Source: an uncultured Chlorobiaceae bacterium
Lineage (GTDB): Bacteria > Bacteroidota > Chlorobiia > Chlorobiales > Chlorobiaceae
Direction of reading: 5' to 3'
Length of the DNA: 14,992 nt
NCBI GenBank assembly: GCA_903838095.1
Contig: CAILXE010000226.1
Location: forward strand, 1-14,992
Below the pieces are notes generated by a model. That model made no database searches and was not told the DNA's origin. It was given only the letters and a program-made list of their open reading frames with translations. Positions 8,475 through 14,984 of the stretch are shown piece by piece (the stretch's first letter is position 1; every line of letters begins with the position of its first letter). The position numbers were made by a program, and so were the translations under genes.

Positions 8475-8819
8475 TTATTCTTCTATAGTTATTGATTGAA
8501 TCAGAAACTCCTCCCCGGAGACAATTTTTACCCGAAGCGATCGGCATCCCGGACACTCTGCATAATAAAAGGTAACAGGAAACCTCATCCCACAATCACC
8601 ACATTCGCCGGTTCCTTCTGGCTCCTCAACCATTAACACAGCATCTTCTGCAAGCGTCCCCTTTGCCGCCGCTGAAAAACAGAACTTCAGGGATTCCGGC
8701 TCAATTCCGGAAATTTTTCCGATAACCAGGTCAACTCCGGAAATTTTTCCAGCTCCCTCCTCTCTTGCTTTTTCCTCTACAGCCTCAATGATTGAAAGCG
8801 CAATGCTCATTTCATGCAT
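8475..8819 (-). CDS. hypA: Nickel chaperone HypA
   Basis: HypA/HybF family (114 aa), the nickel-binding partner of HypB. The N-terminal Met-His2-Glu3 supplies the nickel ligand, and a structural zinc site is formed by Cys73/Cys76 and Cys89/Cys92. GKISGIEPESLKF (34-46) matches the conserved family core. Length is typical. It is the first gene of the hyp operon, and hypB follows after 14 bp. Only a weak AGAG sequence is found upstream of the ATG. Oddity: a 20-bp sequence is repeated inside the gene (8701-8720 and 8731-8750), encoding GKISG twice at 24-28 and 34-38. Confidence 0.95.
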   Translation of the reverse strand: MHEMSIALSIIEAVEEKAREEGAGKISGVDLVIGKISGIEPESLKFCFSAAAKGTLAEDAVLMVEEPEGTGECGDCGMRFPVTFYYAECPGCRSLRVKIVSGEEFLIQSITIEE

Positions 8820-8887
8820 ACAATACTCTGTAACAGATATTTTTCAAATAATTTTTCTACCAAAATGCCGCCCTTTGGGGCTTGGTG

Positions 8888-8969
8888 TCCACCGCGCCCT
8901 CTGTGGCATTCCCTCTTTTTTGCTCCTCCCTTTGATTGTCAAGAGTTTCCACCGCGCCCGCAGGGGCAT
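8888..8969. repeat. Two 22-bp GC-rich direct repeats, 60 bp apart
   Basis: TCCACCGCGCCC followed five bases later by GGCAT occurs at 8888-8909 and again at 8948-8969. The copies match at 19 of 22 positions and start exactly 60 bp apart. Each contains a short inverted repeat (GCCC against GGGC or TGGC). A related hairpin without the left flank occurs at 8870-8881. They stand out from the AT-rich surroundings and resemble REP-like units, but the copy number in the genome is unknown. Confidence 0.65.
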
Positions 8970-9000
8970 CTCCGGACAACACCATATGGTGAAACCGTGT

Positions 9001-9100
9001 CTACCAGCATATCTGCCCACGAAGCTTGTTTATTCGAACGCTACCAACATATTGCTCTCTGAGGAGCGTTTTGCAATCCATGTGCTGCCAACATATTGCT
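9001..9100. repeat. Short repeats CTACCAACATATTGCT
   Basis: CTACCAACATATTGCT at 9041-9056 recurs as CTGCCAACATATTGCT at 9085-9100 (15 of 16 identical, 44 bp apart). A partial copy CTACCAGCATAT lies at 9001-9012 (11 of 12, 40 bp before). Between and around them are inverted repeats AACGCT/AGCGTT (9037-9042, 9065-9070) and GCAAT/ATTGC (9073-9077, 9095-9099), so an RNA from here could fold. Confidence 0.55.
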
Positions 9101-9200
9101 TTGAAAAGTTCGTGACTCATGTAAGTTAGTTCCTGATCATGAATTTTTATTGTACATTTGAAAAATTTCTTTCAGAAACACCCCTTAACAAGAGTAAACG

Positions 9201-10127
9201 TTGAAGCACCTGACAGGATTATGCAATGTCCGGGCCTGTGACATAACAATGCTCCTCGACTTGGCCAGGGAGTTCAAAACAAAGTTGATCACCGACAACC
9301 CCGTTTTTGAGCACTCGCTTCATAATAAACGCATTGCTCTTGTTTTTTTTGAAAATTCCACACGCACCCGATTTTCATTTGAGCTGGCAGCCCGCCACCT
9401 TGGAGCCGGAACGCTTAACTTTATGGCCTCTTCGAGCAGTGTAAGCAAGGGAGAGACGTTGAGCGACACCATCAAAAACCTTGAAGCGATGCAGGTGGAT
9501 GCTTTTGTTCTGCGCCACCCATCTTCAGGAGCAGCAGACCTCATAACCGGCATCACTTCAAAAAACGTTATTAATGCCGGTGACGGATCTCATGAACACC
9601 CGACACAGGCTTTGCTCGACATTTTTACTCTCCGTGAATATTTCGGCAGAATCGAAGGACTGAAGGTCATTATTATCGGAGATGTATTGCACAGCCGTGT
9701 GGCCCGGTCCAACATCTACGGCCTTCTTGCCTCCGGAGCACAGGTTGGTATCTGCAGCCCTGTTACCCTTATTCCGCCCGATGCGGGCAGACTCGGTGTT
9801 TCTCTCTTTAACAATCTCGATCAAGCCATCGCCTGGGCCGATACAGCTATCGTGCTTCGACTTCAGCTTGAGCGTGCTACTGGTGGATACCTCCCGTCCC
9901 TTGAGGAATATTCGGTTCATTATGGCCTTACTGATGAACGCCTTGAACGAATGCAAAAACATCTTTTAGTTCTTCATCCCGGGCCGATAAACCGTGAAAT
10001 TGAAATATCAAACAATGTCGCAGATCGCATACAGCCCCCCGGCTATTCAAAAAGCATGCTGCTCGAACAGGTAACCAATGGGGTGGCTGTCCGCATGGCT
10101 GTGCTCAAAACTCTTCTTGCCCATTAA
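9201..10127 (+). CDS. pyrB: Aspartate carbamoyltransferase catalytic subunit
   Basis: PyrB (308 aa) joins carbamoyl phosphate and aspartate, the first committed step of pyrimidine synthesis. Motifs: the carbamoyl-phosphate loop FFENSTRTRFSFE (49-61, STRTR at 53-57), the SVSKGET loop (80-86, Lys83), RHPSSGA (105-111), DGSHEHPTQALLD (128-140), and the C-terminal HPGPINREIE (259-268). All catalytic residues I can check are present, and the length is normal for the catalytic chain. The start is TTG at 9201: the protein then begins MKHLTGL, as I recall for Chlorobium PyrB, and AGAG lies at 9191-9194. No pyrI regulatory-chain gene follows. No pyrimidine-type attenuator or terminator is recognisable in the leader. 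Confidence 0.96.
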   Translation: MKHLTGLCNVRACDITMLLDLAREFKTKLITDNPVFEHSLHNKRIALVFFENSTRTRFSFELAARHLGAGTLNFMASSSSVSKGETLSDTIKNLEAMQVDAFVLRHPSSGAADLITGITSKNVINAGDGSHEHPTQALLDIFTLREYFGRIEGLKVIIIGDVLHSRVARSNIYGLLASGAQVGICSPVTLIPPDAGRLGVSLFNNLDQAIAWADTAIVLRLQLERATGGYLPSLEEYSVHYGLTDERLERMQKHLLVLHPGPINREIEISNNVADRIQPPGYSKSMLLEQVTNGVAVRMAVLKTLLAH

Positions 10128-10147
10128 AGATTTCGCATGATTATAAT
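10117..10147 (+). promoter_or_regulatory. Candidate promoter upstream of DUF1207-like gene
   Basis: A perfect TATAAT (10142-10147) lies inside the palindrome GATTATAATC (10139-10148), 26 bp before the ATG at 10174. A poor -35 candidate TTGCCC (10117-10122) precedes it with a long 19-bp spacer at the end of pyrB. The -10 match is good but the -35 is weak, and read-through from pyrB is equally possible. Confidence 0.3.
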
Positions 10148-10172
10148 CTCTTAACACTTCATTAATCTTTAA
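10124..10172 (+). promoter_or_regulatory. 9-bp inverted repeat from the pyrB stop to the next start
   Basis: TTAAAGATT (10124-10132, including the pyrB stop) and AATCTTTAA (10164-10172) are exact inverted repeats with a 31-base loop. The right arm ends one base before the next ATG, so the paired form would cover the translation start. The stem is AT-rich and of modest strength. Confidence 0.35.
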
Positions 10173-10173
10173 C

Positions 10174-11058
10174 ATGAAACGCACCTACAGCCTCTGCAAG
10201 GTATTGTTCATTCTGACAGTGACACTCTTGATCTCGCTTCACAAGACCTCAGCAGCAACCACACTGAACCCATCCACCAAAACAATCTTCAAGCCGCTTC
10301 TGGCCGATCCATTTGAACCAAGAGTTGCCGTCATGCCATGGCTTGGTGAAAGTTCACTCCAGCTTGACATCGGATCATCCACCGACCTCTATCAAAACGA
10401 CAATAAAACATTTGCCGCTGGAGTTGATTTCGGAACATACTCTCTTCTGCGTCGTAAAAATAATTTCAAGTTTCCGGTTGATACTGTTGACTACCTGTTC
10501 GGCATCAACGCAAGCTGGAAAAAGCAGATCAACTGCAAGAAACTCCCTTTTGACGAATTCAGCGCAAGAGCACGAATCAGCCACATTTCAGCTCATTTTG
10601 AAGATGGACACTATGACGAGGATGCCGGAGATGCCGGAGAGTGGATTCAGGAGGCTGGCGCCCCCCATATCCCCTTCACCTACAGCCGGGAATTCGTGAA
10701 CCTTGTTTTTGCTCTTAGTTCACCTGGGCATCGCCTCTATACCGGCTACCAGTACCTGTACCACTCACTTCCTGATGGAATCAACCCACATTCGTTCCAG
10801 GCGGGCGCTGAGCTCTCCACTCCATACAACACCTATCTGGCGGCGGACTTCAAACTGCTACCCATCTGGCAACCATCACTTGCAACAACAAGAGGACACA
10901 GGGGAACATGGAATCTGCAAGCCGGGATTCGTCTCAATGGCATCGGTCTGGAAAAGGTGAGAGTAGCCTGCAACTACTATAACGGTATCAGCCGTCATGG
11001 CATGTATTTTTACAAGCCGGAAAGCTATACCACTGCGGGTATCATTATCGATTTTTAA
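10174..11058 (+). CDS. Secreted DUF1207-like outer-membrane protein
   Basis: Protein of 294 aa with a signal peptide: basic start MKR, hydrophobic core at about 9-21 and a likely cut after TSA (25-27). The mature part begins with FKPLLADPFEPR (39-50), close to the LFxPLLADPREP start of DUF1207 proteins. It continues with alternating, aromatic-rich strands, the RISHISAHFEDG block (134-145), YSREFVNLVFAL (170-181), and a terminal Phe, all as expected for an outer-membrane beta-barrel. The molecular role of DUF1207 is unknown to me and I assign none. No clear ribosome binding site precedes the ATG. The gene contains a small tandem repeat GATGCCGGA twice (10621-10638), giving DAGDAG. It follows pyrB by 46 bp and may be partly co-transcribed, but no functional link to pyrimidine synthesis is evident. 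Confidence 0.7.
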   Translation: MKRTYSLCKVLFILTVTLLISLHKTSAATTLNPSTKTIFKPLLADPFEPRVAVMPWLGESSLQLDIGSSTDLYQNDNKTFAAGVDFGTYSLLRRKNNFKFPVDTVDYLFGINASWKKQINCKKLPFDEFSARARISHISAHFEDGHYDEDAGDAGEWIQEAGAPHIPFTYSREFVNLVFALSSPGHRLYTGYQYLYHSLPDGINPHSFQAGAELSTPYNTYLAADFKLLPIWQPSLATTRGHRGTWNLQAGIRLNGIGLEKVRVACNYYNGISRHGMYFYKPESYTTAGIIIDF

Positions 11059-11107
11059 AGATAAGCGCCACCCATTGAATATTCTGAATAACAAAGAAAA
11101 CTTATAT

Positions 11108-11137
11108 TTGTTCAATTCATGATTATTTTATTATATT
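11108..11137 (+). promoter_or_regulatory. Candidate promoter of the porin gene
   Basis: TTGTTC (11108-11113) and TATATT (11132-11137, one mismatch to consensus) are spaced by 18 bp, about 120 bp upstream of the porin ATG. The region is strongly AT-rich, so such matches are expected by chance; it is offered as the best candidate only. Confidence 0.25.
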
Positions 11138-11258
11138 TGCATTACACTGGCCACTTTAACCAATAAAACGACGTTATTTATCGTGGTTAATAAGCAATGC
11201 CCGTAAATTATTTTTATTGATTAACACACACAACCAACCAAACAACGGAGAAAAGAAA

Positions 11259-12437
11259 ATGAAAAAAATGCTATCGCTTGCTGCAATGTTTGCAGTTTTG
11301 TCATACGCATCACCGGCATCGGCCGAACTTAAGATCGGTGGAGATGCTGCGGTCCGCTTGAGAAGTGAATTCAATAACACAGAGGAAGTGGGCTCACCAA
11401 AAACAACGAATTCGGACGATATTAAATTTCAGTATCGTATCCGTTTGAAAGCTACTGCTGATCTTGGCAGCGGATATTTCTTCAAGTCTTTGGTTCAGAG
11501 CGAGGAAACTGCTTCTGGTGCGGCTGTTGCAGGAGGCTGGTCAACTGTTGCAAGTGGCAGCGCAGGTGCCTATAATCTTGAGGTCTCCAATTTCTATTTT
11601 GGACGTGCTCTTGAAAATTGCCACTACAGTATCGGACGTCTTCCGCTCAATAGTGTGAATAACCCGATTTTTGATCTTAGCCTTTATCCAATTCCCACAA
11701 CAGCCCATGCGGTTGGAGGCATAACCACAGGAGGAGTGTTTGCGGTTGATATCCCTGTAGCTACATACAATTTTGACCGTATTTTTGGACTCAACTACGG
11801 CACCAAAATAGGTGGTGGCGAATTGAACGGAACTCTTGTTGTTTACGACAACAACTCCACAGTTGAAAACGACAACACTGTCGGTAGTGATAATGGTCTT
11901 TTAAATGACGGCTATTTACTACATCTTACGTATAAGACGAATATCGGTGATGTAACTTTTGAACCACAGGCAATCATTTCACTGACTGACGTCTATGGTT
12001 CGATCTATCGCGATGTTTCGCCGAATACATTTGGTGCGAATGTCACTATTCCTTCCGGCAAGTCAAAGATCGGCCTCAGCGGATTCTACACTATCTGCAA
12101 AGATACCAGGGGCAATGCCTATGATGCACATACATTAGGGAATGTTTCTGTTGACTACAGTGGCTACCTCCTCAGGGTCAAAGGCGAATCCGGCCCAGTC
12201 ACAGCTTGGGTTGATTACAACCGTACCACCGACAAAACATGGGCAACCGATTACAAGTACAGTAACATTTTTGTCTGGGCACAGTACAACGTCAAAGTTC
12301 ATGAATCAGCAACTGGCACTTTCAGCTTGACACCAACTCTTCGCTATCGCGCAAGTTCGGCTGGCGTAGTTGATGGTGATGTTTACGAAAGAAACAACCA
12401 GCTTCGCGGTGAACTGTATGCAACAGTGACCTTCTAA
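11259..12437 (+). CDS. Outer-membrane porin-like beta-barrel protein
   Basis: Protein of 392 aa with a clear signal peptide (MKKMLSLAAM..., likely cut after SPASA at residue 22). The mature part starts ELKIGGDAAVRLRSEF, continues with alternating polar/hydrophobic strands rich in Tyr, Gly, Asn and Thr, and ends RGELYATVTF with the terminal Phe used for outer-membrane insertion. Only three Cys codons in the mature part were noticed. I recognise it as the type of porin annotated in Chlorobium genomes; the substrate cannot be told. The ATG at 11259 is chosen because GGAG (11247-11250) lies 8 bases upstream and the signal peptide starts there; an upstream in-frame TTG (11217) would add 14 polar residues. 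The strong ribosome binding site and perfect downstream terminator fit a highly expressed single-gene unit. Confidence 0.85.
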   Translation: MKKMLSLAAMFAVLSYASPASAELKIGGDAAVRLRSEFNNTEEVGSPKTTNSDDIKFQYRIRLKATADLGSGYFFKSLVQSEETASGAAVAGGWSTVASGSAGAYNLEVSNFYFGRALENCHYSIGRLPLNSVNNPIFDLSLYPIPTTAHAVGGITTGGVFAVDIPVATYNFDRIFGLNYGTKIGGGELNGTLVVYDNNSTVENDNTVGSDNGLLNDGYLLHLTYKTNIGDVTFEPQAIISLTDVYGSIYRDVSPNTFGANVTIPSGKSKIGLSGFYTICKDTRGNAYDAHTLGNVSVDYSGYLLRVKGESGPVTAWVDYNRTTDKTWATDYKYSNIFVWAQYNVKVHESATGTFSLTPTLRYRASSAGVVDGDVYERNNQLRGELYATVTF

Positions 12438-12454
12438 ATTTCTGCCTTACTGTC

Positions 12455-12489
12455 AAGAAAGCCGTAGGGAACTACGGCTTTCTTTTTTA
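12455..12489 (+). terminator. Rho-independent terminator of the porin gene
   Basis: A perfect 13-bp stem (12455-12467 paired with 12472-12484), core GCCGTAG/CTACGGC, closed by a GGAA tetraloop of the stable GNRA type and ending in a T-run. It begins 18 bp after the porin stop codon. The A-tract in the left arm mirrors the T-run, so it could also act on the minus strand. Confidence 0.95.
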
Positions 12490-12863
12490 TATTTCCTTTG
12501 TTATATCCGTTTCAATTCTTGTGAAGGTGGTATTCCCTTAAAATAACAATTGTTACTTTGGGGGATTTGGTGATATTGTGAGAAAGCCGACAGTATTTTA
12601 GACGCGAACAGGCTTAATTATCTTTGTTTTACATTTTTCCGGCATACTGAAACCTTTTCTGCATACTCAGGTTTCTACTGCCTTTTGGCACTGAACATGT
12701 TGACACTGTTTTGCGTGAGTAAAAAGCGTCCGCTCTTCGTGCATACCTTTTTGCCTGGAACATAGATGAACAGGTGAATACTGGCCAGCTTCAAAGTGTT
12801 CTTTTTGTAGTATATCAGATTCAATGCATTAAAATCCAATAACTTAAACACAACAGCGGTACT
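12490..12863. other. Intergenic region between porin terminator and usp
   Basis: About 370 bp, AT-rich and without a credible gene. It contains a 12-bp perfect palindrome TAACAATTGTTA (12544-12555), the GGGGGA-TTT-GGTGATATTGTG motif (12560-12580) shared with the hypF-hypC spacer, and an imperfect hairpin (12641-12682: GGCA/TGCC and GAAACC/GGTTTC). The promoter for the stress protein should lie in the last 100 bp, where TATATC (12811-12816) is the only weak -10-like match. Confidence 0.5.
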
Positions 12864-13301
12864 ATGATTACCATCAAAAAAATCATCTGCCCGGTTGATT
12901 TCTCTGTTTTGTCGCGCAAGGCGCTGCAATACGCCAACGAGTTTGCAAGGCTTTCCAATGGGCAAGTCTTTCTGGTAGGCGTTATTGAGAACGACCCAAC
13001 GATCACTTATTCACACGGCCTTGAAAAGGAGCGTGCTGAAGAAGAACAAAAACTTCTTTCTCTGATTGAAGAGGAAAAGATGGCAGGCATTGTTGCCGAT
13101 TATGTCATCTATGAAGGATTTGCTGAAGAGTGTATTCTTGATTATGCAAAACGCCAGGAGGCTGATGTCATCATCATGGGTTCGCATGGTCGGCGGGGAC
13201 TGAAACGGATGATTCTCGGCAGCGTAGCCGAACACGTTATTCGTCGCGCTCCATGTCCGGTGCTGGTTGTCAAGGAAAACGAGCACGAGTTTATCAAGTA
13301 G
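12864..13301 (+). CDS. Universal stress protein, UspA family
   Basis: Single-domain UspA protein (145 aa), cytoplasmic. Begins KKIICPVDFS with the conserved Asp12 and has the ATP-binding motif G-2x-G-9x-G-S as GSHG (106-109) then Gly119-Ser120, ending in the strand CPVLVVKE. It therefore belongs to the ATP-binding subclass (as in MJ0577) rather than the non-binding E. coli UspA type. Such proteins often sit beside transporters and may modulate them. The MFS transporter starts 79 bp downstream on the same strand, in keeping with this. The ribosome binding site is weak (AGCGG before the ATG). Confidence 0.93.
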   Translation: MITIKKIICPVDFSVLSRKALQYANEFARLSNGQVFLVGVIENDPTITYSHGLEKERAEEEQKLLSLIEEEKMAGIVADYVIYEGFAEECILDYAKRQEADVIIMGSHGRRGLKRMILGSVAEHVIRRAPCPVLVVKENEHEFIK

Positions 13302-13380
13302 GCACATGACACATTAAGCCGGTCAACAATCGGCCGAAAAAAGTTCAGTACATTTTTTTTAACAATCAAAGCAAACTTTT

Positions 13381-14958
13381 ATGGCACAACATGTCACAAA
13401 CGTTTCTCAAACCGAAGAGGTATCAAGCACCCGGCGGGTTATTGCTGCTTCCTCGGTTGGAACGCTCATCGAATGGTATGACTTTTATATTTTCGGTACT
13501 CTTGCGAAAATTATCTCCGAACAGTTTTTTCCAAAAGATAACCCGACTGCGGCGCTGCTTGCCACTCTGGCTACATTTGCCGCTGGTTTTGTCATCAGGC
13601 CGTTTGGCGCTCTCTTTTTTGGTCGTCTTGGCGACCTTATCGGACGGAAATACACCTTCCTTGTGACCCTGGTCATCATGGGTGGTTCAACTTTTGCCAT
13701 TGGTCTTGTTCCCGGTTATAAAACGATCGGCTTTTTTGCACCTGCGATTGTTTTTGCTTTGCGATTATTGCAGGGTCTTGCTCTTGGAGGTGAGTACGGT
13801 GGAGCGGCAACCTATGTCGCAGAACACTCTCCGACAGGTCAACGGGGATTCTGGACCAGCTTTATCCAGACAACGGCAACACTGGGCCTCTTTCTTGCGC
13901 TCGGAGTTATTCTCATTGTCCGCCAGACACTTGGCGTGGAAACTTTCTCTGACTGGGGCTGGCGCATTCCCTTTATCCTTTCAGCGCTTCTTGTCGGAGT
14001 TTCGGTCTTTATCCGCATGAAGATGTCTGAATCGCCGATGTTTGTCAAGATGAAAAAAGAGGGCAAAACCTCCGCAAACCCTCTGGCTGAAAGCTTCAAG
14101 AAAAAGGACAACCTGAAAATGGTGCTGATCGCCCTTCTTGGCGCAACCGCCGGTCAGGGTGTTGTCTGGTACACTGGTCAGTTTTATGCACTCTCCTTCC
14201 TGCAGAATGCCTGTAATGTTGAGTTTGTGCAGAGCAACATGATCATTTCAATTGCACTGCTTATCGGTACACCATTCTTTATTATTTTTGGTGCCCTTTC
14301 CGACAAAATCGGACGGAAGTACATCATGATGACAGGTATGCTTGTTGCAGTTATTGCTTACAGACCGATCTACACGCTCATGTACAATGAGGCTGATCTC
14401 AAACAGAAAACCGAGGTTGTCGAGAAGACTACTGTTGAGAAAAAAGAGGCGGTAAAAGGCACTGACACCGTCACCACGACCATCACAAAGAAAACCTTCA
14501 CTGATGGCACGACCTACAAAGAGACCAAAAAGGAGACCATCCCGCTTGATGAGGCAAAAAAGGCCGCACTTGCAGCAGCAGGCAAGCTGAAACCTGAAAC
14601 AAAGAAGGAAGCGACTCTGCCCCAGGAGAGTTACTTCAAGATGATTGGTCTCGTTCTCATCCAGGTGATTTTCGTCACCATGGTGTACGGCCCGATTGCC
14701 GCGTTCCTTGTTGAGATCTTCCCGACCCGTATCCGCTACACTTCGATGTCACTGCCTTACCATATCGGCAACGGCGTCTTTGGTGGTCTGGTGCCGCTTA
14801 TCTCAACCCGTCTTGTTGAAGCAACCCGTCCAGCGCCTGGTCTGCCTCCTGCCGATCCGCTTGCCGGTCTCTGGTATCCGATACTGATTGCAAGTGTAAG
14901 CTTTGTTATCGGCATGCTTTACATCTCCAACAAAACCAACAACATGGACGTTGAGTAA
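13381..14958 (+). CDS. MFS transporter, metabolite:H+ symporter (MHS) type, with long loop
   Basis: Inner-membrane transporter (525 aa). The N-terminal IEWYDFYIFG (30-39), the loop 2-3 motif GRLGDLIGRK (81-90), LALGGEYGGA (133-142) and the second-half motif GALSDKIGRK (304-313) place it in the MHS group (KgtP, ProP and ShiA relatives), proton symporters for organic acids, osmolytes and similar solutes. The substrate is not predictable from these motifs. Typical members have 420-450 residues; the excess here is a hydrophilic Lys/Thr/Glu-rich insertion at about residues 338-418 between two C-terminal-half membrane segments. No Shine-Dalgarno sequence is visible before the ATG. The gene follows the usp gene and may be co-transcribed, since no strong terminator separates them. 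Confidence 0.9.
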   Translation: MAQHVTNVSQTEEVSSTRRVIAASSVGTLIEWYDFYIFGTLAKIISEQFFPKDNPTAALLATLATFAAGFVIRPFGALFFGRLGDLIGRKYTFLVTLVIMGGSTFAIGLVPGYKTIGFFAPAIVFALRLLQGLALGGEYGGAATYVAEHSPTGQRGFWTSFIQTTATLGLFLALGVILIVRQTLGVETFSDWGWRIPFILSALLVGVSVFIRMKMSESPMFVKMKKEGKTSANPLAESFKKKDNLKMVLIALLGATAGQGVVWYTGQFYALSFLQNACNVEFVQSNMIISIALLIGTPFFIIFGALSDKIGRKYIMMTGMLVAVIAYRPIYTLMYNEADLKQKTEVVEKTTVEKKEAVKGTDTVTTTITKKTFTDGTTYKETKKETIPLDEAKKAALAAAGKLKPETKKEATLPQESYFKMIGLVLIQVIFVTMVYGPIAAFLVEIFPTRIRYTSMSLPYHIGNGVFGGLVPLISTRLVEATRPAPGLPPADPLAGLWYPILIASVSFVIGMLYISNKTNNMDVE

Positions 14959-14984
14959 CCAAGAACCATTTAATTTCATTTATT

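Larger units (their letters stand above)
8820..9200. other. Divergent hypA-pyrB intergenic region with repeats
   Basis: This 381-bp gap must hold the promoters of the hyp operon (leftward) and of pyrB (rightward), though I cannot place either with confidence. It holds three GC-rich mini-hairpins of the form GCCC-n4-GGGC (8870-8881, 8896-8907 with one mismatch, 8956-8967), a 12-bp perfect palindrome CACCATATGGTG (8980-8991), and repeats of CTACCAACATATTGCT (9041-9056, 9085-9100 with one change, partial at 9001-9012). Open frames across it have no recognisable protein features. Confidence 0.6.

Noticed and set aside
8461..8595. N-terminal extension of hypB to 8595
   Set aside because: It would overlap hypA by 121 bp, and the added residues show no family similarity; the ATG at 8460 has AAGGAG and starts at the metal motif.
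8865..8909. Cloverleaf-like fold resembling a tRNA
   Set aside because: Too short (45 bases), arms overlap, and no T-loop or anticodon-arm consensus.
9001..9100. CRISPR array from the CTACCAACATATTGCT repeats
   Set aside because: Only two good copies and one partial, unequal spacing (40 and 44 bp), 16-bp units, and no cas genes in the window.
8788..9129. Plus-strand open frame of 113 residues in the hypA-pyrB gap
   Set aside because: It starts antisense within hypA, crosses non-coding repeats and has no ribosome binding site or family signature; noted only as possible repeat relic.
11217..11258. Upstream TTG start for the porin
   Set aside because: It would place 14 polar residues before a normal signal peptide and put the strong GGAG site inside the gene.
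12675..12965. Minus-strand open frame of 96 residues overlapping the usp start
   Set aside because: Half of it is antisense to the conserved N-terminus of the stress protein, and the rest lacks any recognisable feature.
13318..13334. Terminator between usp and the MFS transporter
   Set aside because: The GCCGGT/ATCGGC stem is only 6 bp with one G-T pair and is followed by an A-rich, not T-rich, tract.
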